The position numbers and the translations under genes were made by a program. Shown one piece after another: positions 25,346-32,269 of a DNA stretch of 64,000 bases. The notes under the pieces were generated by a model, which worked only from the letters and a program-made list of their open reading frames with translations, made no database searches and was not told the origin of the DNA. Position 1 is the stretch's first letter; the number at the start of each line of letters is the position of its first letter. Source of the stretch: Armatimonadetes bacterium 55-13 (GTDB lineage Bacteria > Armatimonadota > Fimbriimonadia > Fimbriimonadales > Fimbriimonadaceae); NCBI GenBank assembly GCA_001898035.1, contig MKRX01000006.1, positions 248,436 through 312,435 of the forward strand, read 5' to 3'.

Positions 25346-26323
25346 ATGGAAATGCGTGAACTTGGGAAATCGGGGGTGAAAGTCTCCGAGATTGGATTAG
25401 GTTGCTGGACGATGGGCGGGCTCAACTGGGTCAATGGCAACCCTAACGGCTGGGCCAATGTAGACGAGGACGAGATTGTCAGTGCGATCAAGGTGGCGGT
25501 CGATAAGGGCGTTAACCACTTTGACAACGCCGACGTTTATGGCAACGGACGCGCAGAGCGGATGCTACGCCGAGCCTTTGACAAGTTAGGTCTGAAATCT
25601 GAAGACTATGTCATCGCCACGAAGGTGGGACACTTTCCGGGAACGGCGGAGCATGCTTACGAGGCGCTGCATATGCGACACCAGGCAGAACAGTCTCTAA
25701 AGAACTTGGGGCGAGACTATATCGACCTGTACTACTTCCACCACGGCGACTTTGGCCCTTCCGATATGTATCTGGACGATGCGGCGGCGGAGCTTGACAA
25801 GTTGGTGGCGGAGGGCAAGGTCCGGGTGAAAGGACAATCGGCTTACTCCTCTAACGACTTTCTCCGCGTGACGCCCCGCGTTCGACCGGCGGTGTTTCAA
25901 AGCTGGGCGCACGCGCTGGACGACCAGTTCATTCGGGAAGGATCTCCGGTAAGCAACCTCATGGCACAAGAAGGAATCACCTTCGTGGCGTTTAGTCCGC
26001 TGGCGCAGGCGCGGCTGCTTGACAAATACGATCCGTCCAAGCCACCAACCTTTGAGCCGGGCGATCACCGCCAGCACTCCAATGCGTTCTCGGCAGAGGA
26101 GATTGGGAAATTGAAGCCGAAGCTGGAGAAATTGAAGTCTCGGTTCGGCGACACGATCGAAGATTTGGCTTCGGTCGCCCTGAACTACCTTCTCGCACAC
26201 CCGCAGGTGGCTTCAGTGATTCCTGGGTTTAGAAATGAGAGGCAGGTCCGCGTGAACTTGGGCGCCGAAGGACGGGCGCTGAGTCAGGAGGACCTGGCCT
26301 TTATTCGCGAGGCGTTAGCCTAG
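25346..26323 (+). CDS. Aldo/keto reductase
   Basis: This 325-residue NADPH-dependent (beta/alpha)8 reductase starts at 25346 with MEMRELGKSGVKVSEIGLGCWTMGG. The catalytic tetrad is visible: Asp and Tyr in HFDNADVYGNGRAE, Lys in IATKVGHF and His in YYFHHGDFG. The cofactor segment is VALNYLLAHPQVASVIPGFRNERQV. It belongs to the group often called oxidoreductases of the Tas/YajO type; the substrate is unknown. The frame extends upstream but overlaps the divergent Rieske gene, so the later start is preferred. The stop overlaps the ThuA gene stop by CTAG. Confidence 0.9.
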   Translation: MEMRELGKSGVKVSEIGLGCWTMGGLNWVNGNPNGWANVDEDEIVSAIKVAVDKGVNHFDNADVYGNGRAERMLRRAFDKLGLKSEDYVIATKVGHFPGTAEHAYEALHMRHQAEQSLKNLGRDYIDLYYFHHGDFGPSDMYLDDAAAELDKLVAEGKVRVKGQSAYSSNDFLRVTPRVRPAVFQSWAHALDDQFIREGSPVSNLMAQEGITFVAFSPLAQARLLDKYDPSKPPTFEPGDHRQHSNAFSAEEIGKLKPKLEKLKSRFGDTIEDLASVALNYLLAHPQVASVIPGFRNERQVRVNLGAEGRALSQEDLAFIREALA

Positions 26324-27000
26324 AGACCGACGCCTTTGGCCGCCCAAAGGAAGCCGCGCCGCATGAGTTCGCGCGGGTGCTCGGCTTCAAGAATGTCGCA
26401 GTGGTGGCCGAGGGCGTTATAGAACACTCGACCCTTGCCGTACATCTTGGTGTAGACCTGGGGCATGCGGCAGGGGTTTTCGACGTGGGGGCCATCGACG
26501 CCCGCGGTCGGAAACTCCGTATAGGCAAGGCTGTTGTTACCTGGATCGACGTGGAGGTAGTACTGCTCACTGACGACCTCGAAATCGGGGATGCCCTCCG
26601 TGATGGGATGCGGATTCTCGCGGTCGATCTTGACCATGTAACGCACCCCGTCGTTGCCGGGATGGGCGACCCATTGCGAACCGGTCATGAACTGCCATTC
26701 GGTGTTGTTTCGGAATGCGTCGCACATGCCGCCGTGACACCCGGCAATGCCGATTCCGAGGTCTCGGACCGCTTCGTGAATAGGAGTGAACTGCTCGTTG
26801 GTGATCTCGCTCATCGTATAGATGGGGACCAACAAGCTTTGCGACTTCACTTTCTCCGCATCCGCGAATGTGTCGAGCGTATCGGAAACTTCGACGTCAA
26901 AGCCCTCGCCCTTGAGGAGATGCTCAAAGAAGTGGGCAACCTTATCAGGCTCGTGACCATCCCACCCGCCCCATACAATCAATGCCTTCCTATCTGCCAT
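26320..27000 (-). CDS. ThuA domain protein
   Basis: The 226-residue protein matches the ThuA/class I glutamine amidotransferase-like fold: ALIVWGGWDGHEPDKVAHFFEHLLKGEGFDVEVSD, LGIGIAGCHGGMCDAFRN, WVAHPGNDGVRYMVKI, HPITEGIPDFEVVSEQYYLHVDP and GKGRVFYNALGHHCDILE. ThuA proteins are linked to trehalose/sugar utilisation and often accompany Gfo/Idh oxidoreductases. It follows the HEAT-repeat gene by 12 nt on the same strand. The exact reaction is unknown. Confidence 0.9.
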   Translation of the reverse strand: MADRKALIVWGGWDGHEPDKVAHFFEHLLKGEGFDVEVSDTLDTFADAEKVKSQSLLVPIYTMSEITNEQFTPIHEAVRDLGIGIAGCHGGMCDAFRNNTEWQFMTGSQWVAHPGNDGVRYMVKIDRENPHPITEGIPDFEVVSEQYYLHVDPGNNSLAYTEFPTAGVDGPHVENPCRMPQVYTKMYGKGRVFYNALGHHCDILEAEHPRELMRRGFLWAAKGVGL

Positions 27001-27012
27001 TGCGGCGGCAGG

Positions 27013-27831
27013 TTACCCGGCGGCAAGGACCTTTAACGCCTCTTCGATGGCCGCTTTGGATTCCCTTTCTTTCTGGGGTGCATTTGCAGATTGAGGAGAT
27101 GTTTCGGCGAGGGCGATTTTGAGGGCTGGGACTGCACGAGGATCACCCAGCTTTGCCAGCGCGTTCGCCGAAGCGCAACGCACATCTGGGTAATCGTCTT
27201 TGAGACCGACGAGGAGGGCGTTCAGGCTCTGAGGGGCACGAATTTGACCGAGAGATTCTGCGGCGACCGCCCTTAACGCGTTGTAATGGGCGTGGAGAAG
27301 AACGTTCCGAATGGTGGGTTCGGAGGGTTTGTCCTTGAATTCGCCAAGCTTCCGCACGAGGGGAATCAGCATGGGCTCCTTCATTTTTGGAAAGAGCGCC
27401 CGAATTCCGGCGGCACTCGCTTTGTCATTGAGGTTTGCCAAAGCGTAGGCGGACGCGATGCGAGTACCCAGGATTTCATCCTTTAGGGTTTTTCGAAGGG
27501 CGGGAATCGCGGCAGGGTTACGTAGTCTTCCCAACGCGGAGATGGTGAGGGCCTGGAGCGTGCCTTTGATGTTTCGATCTTTGGCCGCTGGGTCGAGTTG
27601 TTTCGCCAAGACAGGAGCGGCCGATTTGAGTTTGCGATCCACGATTTCGCTCACCGCCGCGCCCCTCATTTCGGGTTGCAAAGATCCGGCGTATCCAAGC
27701 AGTTCCTTGTCAGTCGCACGCATCATGCGCTCCATGGTGGGGCTGAAGTAGGCGGCGTTATGCCGACGCGCTTCTATGTCGGCGTTCGACCTTTGACCAC
27801 CGACGCAGAGAATGGCAATCGCAAGAATCAT
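27013..27831 (-). CDS. HEAT-repeat protein, probably secreted
   Basis: The 272-residue protein begins with a short hydrophobic segment (MILAIAILCVGGQ) that may be a signal peptide. It is otherwise built of HEAT-type helical repeats, such as ALTISALGRLRNPAAIPALRKTLKD, RAVAAESLGQIRAPQSLNALLVGLKDD and RCASANALAKLGDPRAVPALKIAL. Such solenoids bind proteins or act as lyase scaffolds. GGGAG lies about 8-10 nt before the start; a GTG at 27834 is also in frame. It probably forms an operon with ThuA. Its promoter must share the gap with the two small RNA genes on the other strand. Confidence 0.78.
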   Translation of the reverse strand: MILAIAILCVGGQRSNADIEARRHNAAYFSPTMERMMRATDKELLGYAGSLQPEMRGAAVSEIVDRKLKSAAPVLAKQLDPAAKDRNIKGTLQALTISALGRLRNPAAIPALRKTLKDEILGTRIASAYALANLNDKASAAGIRALFPKMKEPMLIPLVRKLGEFKDKPSEPTIRNVLLHAHYNALRAVAAESLGQIRAPQSLNALLVGLKDDYPDVRCASANALAKLGDPRAVPALKIALAETSPQSANAPQKERESKAAIEEALKVLAAG

Positions 27832-27892
27832 CACGGAACTCCCTAGATTTGGAACGCGCCTCGCATCGGTTTGTTACGCTTTCTCATGGAAA

Positions 27893-27907
27893 TGGCACGG
27901 AAGTTGC
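27893..27907 (+). promoter_or_regulatory. Sigma-54 promoter of small RNA 1
   Basis: TGGCACGGAAGTTGC fits the TGGCAC-N5-TTGC consensus exactly; GG at 27894-27895 and GC at 27906-27907 are ten bases apart. The predicted transcription start is near 27919. A shared CGGTTTG lies 27 nt upstream of the GG in this copy and 29 nt upstream in copy 2. Confidence 0.75.
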
Positions 27908-27918
27908 GACGCTTGTTT

Positions 27919-27975
27919 TCAACAACTCCTCCTCCCCCAAAAATCCCCTCTCCATTGGCATGAGGGGATTTTTTT
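27919..27975 (+). ncRNA. Small RNA 1: C-rich anti-Shine-Dalgarno RNA
   Basis: The predicted transcript is about 57 nt. It has a short A/C-rich 5' end, then an unpaired CTCCTCCTCCCCC at 27926-27938, then a terminator hairpin. It contains no credible coding sequence; a 25-codon frame (ATG at 27885) starts upstream of the predicted transcript. The C-rich stretch is complementary to GGAGGAG and GGGGGAGG ribosome-binding sequences, as in other C-rich bacterial regulatory RNAs. A near-identical arrangement follows 119 bp downstream. Transcript ends are predicted from promoter spacing and the T-run, not observed. Confidence 0.7.
27941..27975 (+). terminator. Intrinsic terminator of small RNA 1
   Basis: AAATCCCCTC (27941-27950) pairs with GAGGGGATTT (27962-27971) around an 11-base loop, with seven consecutive T (27969-27975). 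The plus-strand T-run is longer than the minus-strand one, which supports plus-strand orientation. Confidence 0.85.
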
Positions 27976-28012
27976 GTTGCTCGGCGGTTTGATTTTTGAA
28001 CATGCGACGGAT

Positions 28013-28027
28013 GGGCACGAGAATTGC
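28013..28027 (+). promoter_or_regulatory. Sigma-54 promoter of small RNA 2
   Basis: GGGCACGAGAATTGC has GG (28014-28015) and GC (28026-28027) ten bases apart and an intact CAC and TTGC. The predicted start is near 28039. The distance from GC to the C-rich motif is 18 nt here and 19 nt in copy 1. Confidence 0.7.
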
Positions 28028-28038
28028 CTAGACTCTTC

Positions 28039-28095
28039 ATCAATCTCCTCCTCCCCCAAAAGATCCTCTCCAACCACCTGGAGAGGATCTTTTTT
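28039..28095 (+). ncRNA. Small RNA 2: tandem copy of the C-rich RNA
   Basis: The predicted transcript is also about 57 nt: A/T-rich 5' end, the identical CTCCTCCTCCCCC at 28045-28057, AAAA, then a terminator. The C-rich core is conserved exactly, while the hairpin stem has diverged in sequence but not in shape. Two parts kept and one part drifting is what selection on a functional RNA would produce. No open frame of note lies within it. It ends just before the hisI stop on the other strand. Confidence 0.7.
28058..28095 (+). terminator. Terminator of small RNA 2, possibly also used by hisI
   Basis: GATCCTCTCC (28062-28071) pairs perfectly with GGAGAGGATC (28080-28089), extended by A-T pairs, around an 8-base loop, with TTTTTT after it on the plus strand. 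On the minus strand it follows the hisI stop by a few bases with a shorter T-run, so it may work in both directions. Confidence 0.85.
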
Positions 28096-28097
28096 GT

Positions 28098-28457
28098 TTA
28101 TTCAGCGACGCGTTCAGCGTTAATTTTCAGTTCGCCTTCGGCGACATCGCGAAAGAAGCAGCTTCGGTAATTCTCGTGACAGGCAGCGCCGACTTGCTCG
28201 ACTTGAATGAGTAGGGTGTCTTGATCGCAATCGACAGCGATGCGTTTCACATGCTGAACATGTCCGCTGGTTTCGCCTTTGACCCAGAAGCTTTGTCGAG
28301 ACCGGCTCCAGTAGGTGCATCTCCCGGTTTCAATCGTTCGTTCCAGGGATTCTCGATTCATCCACGCCATCATGAGAACCTCACCATTCTGATGGTCTTG
28401 GATGATCGCGGGGATCAGACCATCGGCGTTGAACTTGAAATTATCGAGCGGGGACAT
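28098..28457 (-). CDS. hisI: Phosphoribosyl-AMP cyclohydrolase
   Basis: The 119-residue enzyme opens the purine ring of phosphoribosyl-AMP in histidine synthesis. Visible signatures are [59 protein letters not shown], the metal-binding [11 protein letters not shown] and the zinc cysteines in [15 protein letters not shown] use the ATG at 28457 (MSPLDN). No hisE domain is fused and no other his gene is in the window. It is divergent from the GT39 gene, with the small RNA terminator just past its 3' end. Confidence 0.95.
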   Translation of the reverse strand: MSPLDNFKFNADGLIPAIIQDHQNGEVLMMAWMNRESLERTIETGRCTYWSRSRQSFWVKGETSGHVQHVKRIAVDCDQDTLLIQVEQVGAACHENYRSCFFRDVAEGELKINAERVAE

Positions 28458-28491
28458 GGGATAGATTTTACTTGGCGGGCGGCGGTCCTTC

Positions 28492-30171
28492 TTGGGCCAT
28501 CCTTTCAACGGGTACCTTCAACTCGGTTTGAATTCTCGCCGCCTTACTACGATCGCCCTTTGGATCGCCATTGTCCCGCTTTTGGGCTGGTGGATCACCG
28601 GTCTCTTCGATCTGGACGAAGGATTTTATGCGGCGGTGGTGGGGGAGATGAACCGCCGGGGCGAATGGGTGACACCGTTCTATAACGGGCAACCCTGGTT
28701 CGAGAAGCCGATTTTGCTCTACTGGATGGCCAAGCCCTGTTTAGCGATCTTCGGCGACATGATCGGCCCTCGGCTTCCTTCCGTGCTCTCGGCCATTGGA
28801 TGTTATGTTCTGGTCGCTCGCTATGCCCGGAGGTGGCTGAGCGAGAATGCGGCGACGTATAGCGTCATCGTGCTCTCCAGCAGTCTGCTGTTCGTGGCGA
28901 TTGGCCGGATGATGATGACGGACATGCCGTTGGTTTTGACCTTCAGCGCGGCGATGTTGACGTTTTGGGAGTCCTTGACAGGCAATCGGAAGATGCGGCT
29001 AGCGACGGCGGCTCTCCTGGGGTTGGCGGTCTTGGCGAAGGGTCCGGTCGCTTTGATCCTCTTCGTCCTGATTGCCGGATGGACCTTTTGGAAAGAGCCG
29101 GAATTGCGGCCCGCGTTTCGCGGTCAATGGCTTCTTGGCACGGTGATTCTGGTTGGCGTGATTGCGCTCTGGTACGTTCCGGCCTATCTGGCGAATGGGC
29201 AGCTCTTCGTTCAGAAGTTCTTGATCGAACAGAATGTAGGGCGGTTTACAGGGGGCGATAAGGCGCATACGATCAAGGCGGCTTGGGCTTATCCAATCTA
29301 TATTCCAATTCTCTTGCTGGGAATGACGCCATGGCTCTATTACCTTGTTCGAAATGGAAGATGGAGCCAAATTGCTGACTCGCAATCGCATAATGCCTCA
29401 AGTCAATTTCTGCGCTATTTATCGGCCTGGACCCTTGTTGTCCTATTGTTCTTTTCCATTAGTAGTGCAAAGCTCCCTCACTACGTCCTGCCTGCCTGTG
29501 TACCGCTTGCCATGCTTGTGCCCGCGGCGATCGATCGCTGGATCGTTTGGACAAAGCGAACCAATCTATGGGTAATTGCATTTGCTTCAACTACAATCTT
29601 GGTGGGCGTTATGCTTATTGGTTCCGTCAATAAGACTTCCCAGTTACTTGGAATTGCCGCTCTCATTAGCTCCATTGTGCTTTGGGGACTATTGCAGGCC
29701 AATGCGCTTGCGAAAGCGACAACAGAGAATCGAGTCAAGTGGAGTTTAATCTGGACAGTGTCGGTCGGCTTGCTAGCCAACGTCGGATTCTTGGCTTGGT
29801 ATGAGAAGAGCGGGCAACGTGAAGCGCATGAGCTTGCGCGCTATGTGCGAGAGAACAGCGTGTTTGGGGTGCCGGAAACGGTGGCGGTCTACCAGTTACC
29901 TCGCCGGAGCAAAGATCTTGGCACGGGTAAGCCCAAGTTGCAGGAGACGAGCCTGCCTTCAATGCTCCTTTATTTGAACACCACTGTAACCGAGGCGGAA
30001 ACGCCCGATGAGGTCATCAATGCGAAGTGCCATTGGCTCTTTACGCGCTCCGGTCGAATGACCGAACCTACCCAAGAGGCATTTGTCAACGCAGGCTTGA
30101 CGCTCCGCCGCGTGGGTCCGGCGACCGAGAACTTCGAGCTTTACGAACTCAAACCGGCTTCCGAGCAATAA
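28492..30171 (+). CDS. GT39 / ArnT-like membrane glycosyltransferase
   Basis: The 559-residue polytopic protein has the GT39 (PMT/ArnT) pattern: first loop [43 protein letters not shown] with the catalytic Asp-Glu, then [38 protein letters not shown], and about 11 hydrophobic segments. A C-terminal periplasmic domain of about 130 residues follows. Such enzymes use polyprenyl-phosphate sugars to modify lipid A or proteins. The start is uncertain: TTG at 28492 or 28528, neither with a clear Shine-Dalgarno. The 3' end overlaps the convergent methyltransferase gene by 23 bases. Confidence 0.85.
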   Translation: MGHPFNGYLQLGLNSRRLTTIALWIAIVPLLGWWITGLFDLDEGFYAAVVGEMNRRGEWVTPFYNGQPWFEKPILLYWMAKPCLAIFGDMIGPRLPSVLSAIGCYVLVARYARRWLSENAATYSVIVLSSSLLFVAIGRMMMTDMPLVLTFSAAMLTFWESLTGNRKMRLATAALLGLAVLAKGPVALILFVLIAGWTFWKEPELRPAFRGQWLLGTVILVGVIALWYVPAYLANGQLFVQKFLIEQNVGRFTGGDKAHTIKAAWAYPIYIPILLLGMTPWLYYLVRNGRWSQIADSQSHNASSQFLRYLSAWTLVVLLFFSISSAKLPHYVLPACVPLAMLVPAAIDRWIVWTKRTNLWVIAFASTTILVGVMLIGSVNKTSQLLGIAALISSIVLWGLLQANALAKATTENRVKWSLIWTVSVGLLANVGFLAWYEKSGQREAHELARYVRENSVFGVPETVAVYQLPRRSKDLGTGKPKLQETSLPSMLLYLNTTVTEAETPDEVINAKCHWLFTRSGRMTEPTQEAFVNAGLTLRRVGPATENFELYELKPASEQ

Positions 30172-30763
30172 CGTGGAAGACGTGCCAGTGCTTGGGCGAA
30201 CCCATGCTTACGAAGCCGTCCCGATCCACGTCTTCGCGATAGATCGTTTCGTATCGTGAGAGCAGTTCTGTCACCTGCTCGGCGGTGTGGGTGGTCATCT
30301 GATCCGCCCAATCATCGTTGACGCCGAGGAATTCGCCAAGAAAGTAACCGCCGGGCTTAAGGGCGGCGTAGATTCGGTTCCATACGACTTGGTGCTGTTC
30401 CGGCGTGAGAAAGAAGAGACTGTATGCGGCGATGATGAGATCGTATTGCCCGTGCGCGAGCGAGGCGTCTTGAAGAAGGCAATGGTGAGTAGCGACCTTT
30501 GATCGCGTCTCGGCGAAGAGTCTCTCCCCAAGACTTTTGAGCGCTTCTTCGTGCCCGTCGAAAGCATCGATATCCCAGCCTTTTTCGGCAAGCCACACGA
30601 CCGCGTGCCCCACGCCGCAGCCGAGGTCGGCGGCTCGCCCCGTCTGGGGCAGATATGGCTCTAACTCGCCAAAAAGGGGATGCAGGGGCATAGGTCGGGT
30701 GCTTTGGAAATACTCGTTCCACGTACTTACCGGATTGGGAGGAACTTGCGAGGTGGGGTTCAT
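30149..30763 (-). CDS. SAM-dependent class I methyltransferase
   Basis: The 204-residue protein has motif I in GRAADLGCGVGHAVVWLAEKGWDIDAFDGHEEAL, with the acidic residue for the SAM ribose at the end of the second strand. Motif post-II is YDLIIAAYSLFFLTPEQ and motif III region is ALKPGGYFLGEFLG. The ATG at 30763 (MNPTSQVPPNP) is preferred to an upstream extension. It resembles tellurite-resistance/TehB-like small-molecule methyltransferases, but substrate is unknown. It is divergent from the GH172 gene with 83 nt between. Confidence 0.85.
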   Translation of the reverse strand: MNPTSQVPPNPVSTWNEYFQSTRPMPLHPLFGELEPYLPQTGRAADLGCGVGHAVVWLAEKGWDIDAFDGHEEALKSLGERLFAETRSKVATHHCLLQDASLAHGQYDLIIAAYSLFFLTPEQHQVVWNRIYAALKPGGYFLGEFLGVNDDWADQMTTHTAEQVTELLSRYETIYREDVDRDGFVSMGSPKHWHVFHVIARKPV

Positions 30764-30846
30764 GAGGTCTATCTTCGTCTCAAGCGTGGGGTTAATGCGC
30801 AATGGTCTGGCATTATGCCTCTTTGCAAAGGGTAATTTGACGCGGT

Positions 30847-31980
30847 ATGTCACAGGGCCCGCTCTCAAACATTGCGAAGATCATCGACGCTCGCTCCAAA
30901 CGCATTTCTAGTTACGACCGAAAGGGCGGAAACGGAGACAATATTCAAATTCCTCAAGGCGAAACGGTGACGTTAGCTCAGATGGAAGGCGCCGGCATCG
31001 TCAAACATATCTGGATTACGATTTCATCCAAAGACGAAATGCATCGACGCAACCTAGTATTGCGCGCCTACTGGGACGGGCAAGAACATCCGAGCATCGA
31101 GAGCCCAATCGGGGAGTTTTTTGGACAGGGATGGGGGATGAAATACAACTTCATCTCTCTTCCTTTGGCGGCAGCCCCGGCAGGCGGGAACGCTTTGGTC
31201 TGCTATTTCCCCATGCCTTTTGGGAAAGGAGCCAAGTTCACGATCGAGAACCAGGGAACGGCCGATGTGGACGCTTTCTATTACTACATCGACTACGAAG
31301 AGCACGAGTCCATTCCCGACGACATGGGTCGGTTCCACGCGTGGTACCACCAGGAATTGACAGGGGCGGAGAGCGACATGGGAGACGTGGAGAACGAGTG
31401 GACCGTTTTTGGTCCTTTCGCGGATAACCCAAGCGATCAATTCAACTATCTCTTTTGCGAGCCGGAAGGGCAGGGCCACTTTGTGGGAGTCAACTACTAC
31501 ATCAACTCGCCGGGACCCATTTGGTACGGCGAGGGTGACGATATGTTCCTAGTGGATGGCGAGGCTTGGCCCGGGTCAGCCCACGGGACCGGCACGGAAG
31601 ACTACTTCAACCAGAGTTGGTGCCCTGACGAGCACTACTGTCATCCCTACTTCGGAACCGCTCGCGCACCGGGCCGCCTCAACGATTCTCCTCGATTTGG
31701 CTGGTTAGGACGAACGCATGTCTACCGATTCCATTTGGAGGATCCCATTCGATTCAAGAAGAGTTTGCGAGCGAGCATCGAGCATGGGCACGCGAACTGC
31801 TTGATTTTGGACTTGGCCAGCGTGGCCTATTGGTATCAAACCACGCCAAGCAAACCGTTCCCGCCTCTTCCGGCAGTGGATGAACGTCAACCAAGGCCGG
31901 AGATCGGGACGGTAGACGTCCACAAGTGGCGCGAGGCATGGCGGCAGGGCAAGGGCGGCGGCATCCAGTACGGAAAGTAG
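30847..31980 (+). CDS. DUF2961 / GH172 family protein
   Basis: This 377-residue protein matches DUF2961, now glycoside hydrolase family 172 (difructose dianhydride and arabinofuranose-active enzymes that form hexamers). Recognisable parts are RKGGNGDNIQIPQGETVTLAQMEGAGIVKHIWITISS, RNLVLRAYWDGQEHPSIESPIGEFFGQGWG, YYYIDYEEHESIPDDMGRFHAWYHQE and VDGEAWPGSAHGTGTEDYFNQSWCP, the last with acidic residues suitable for catalysis. It has no signal peptide, so it is probably cytoplasmic. Substrate cannot be deduced; D-arabinofuranose or fructose-based glycans are known for the family. Confidence 0.88.
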   Translation: MSQGPLSNIAKIIDARSKRISSYDRKGGNGDNIQIPQGETVTLAQMEGAGIVKHIWITISSKDEMHRRNLVLRAYWDGQEHPSIESPIGEFFGQGWGMKYNFISLPLAAAPAGGNALVCYFPMPFGKGAKFTIENQGTADVDAFYYYIDYEEHESIPDDMGRFHAWYHQELTGAESDMGDVENEWTVFGPFADNPSDQFNYLFCEPEGQGHFVGVNYYINSPGPIWYGEGDDMFLVDGEAWPGSAHGTGTEDYFNQSWCPDEHYCHPYFGTARAPGRLNDSPRFGWLGRTHVYRFHLEDPIRFKKSLRASIEHGHANCLILDLASVAYWYQTTPSKPFPPLPAVDERQPRPEIGTVDVHKWREAWRQGKGGGIQYGK

Positions 31981-31998
31981 CTGGCAACAAAGAAAATT

Positions 31999-32030
31999 CG
32001 CCCGGCTAAGTTATGAGACAGCGCCGGGCG
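31999..32030. other. GC-rich hairpin after the GH172 gene
   Basis: CGCCCGGC (31999-32006) pairs with GCCGGGCG (32023-32030). There is no T-run after it, so it is at best a weak terminator. The rest of the gap to 32269 shows a small CCTATC-TTTC-GATAGG hairpin and no gene that I can support. Confidence 0.4.
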
Positions 32031-32269
32031 AGGTCGCGCGTGTTTGGGACACACGACTTGGCTGGACATCCTCCAACCATCGAACGAAGATCATAGAGTC
32101 TTGATGCTCTCTCCTCTTCAAGCAATAGCAATCAACGATTAAGAGAATTCCTCAGGCGCCGGGTGGGGATATCCTATCTTTCGATAGGGTTAATGGACCC
32201 CTGATAGTCATTGCGGTGATTTAGCCGGTAATACTAGCTAACGGAACCTTAATCCAACGGAGGAGTAGT

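Noticed and set aside
27843-28073. A 76-codon minus-strand frame across both small RNA units, preceded by a very purine-rich stretch
   Set aside because: It only translates the terminators and C-rich cores in reverse. The T-runs and sigma-54 promoters all point to the plus strand.
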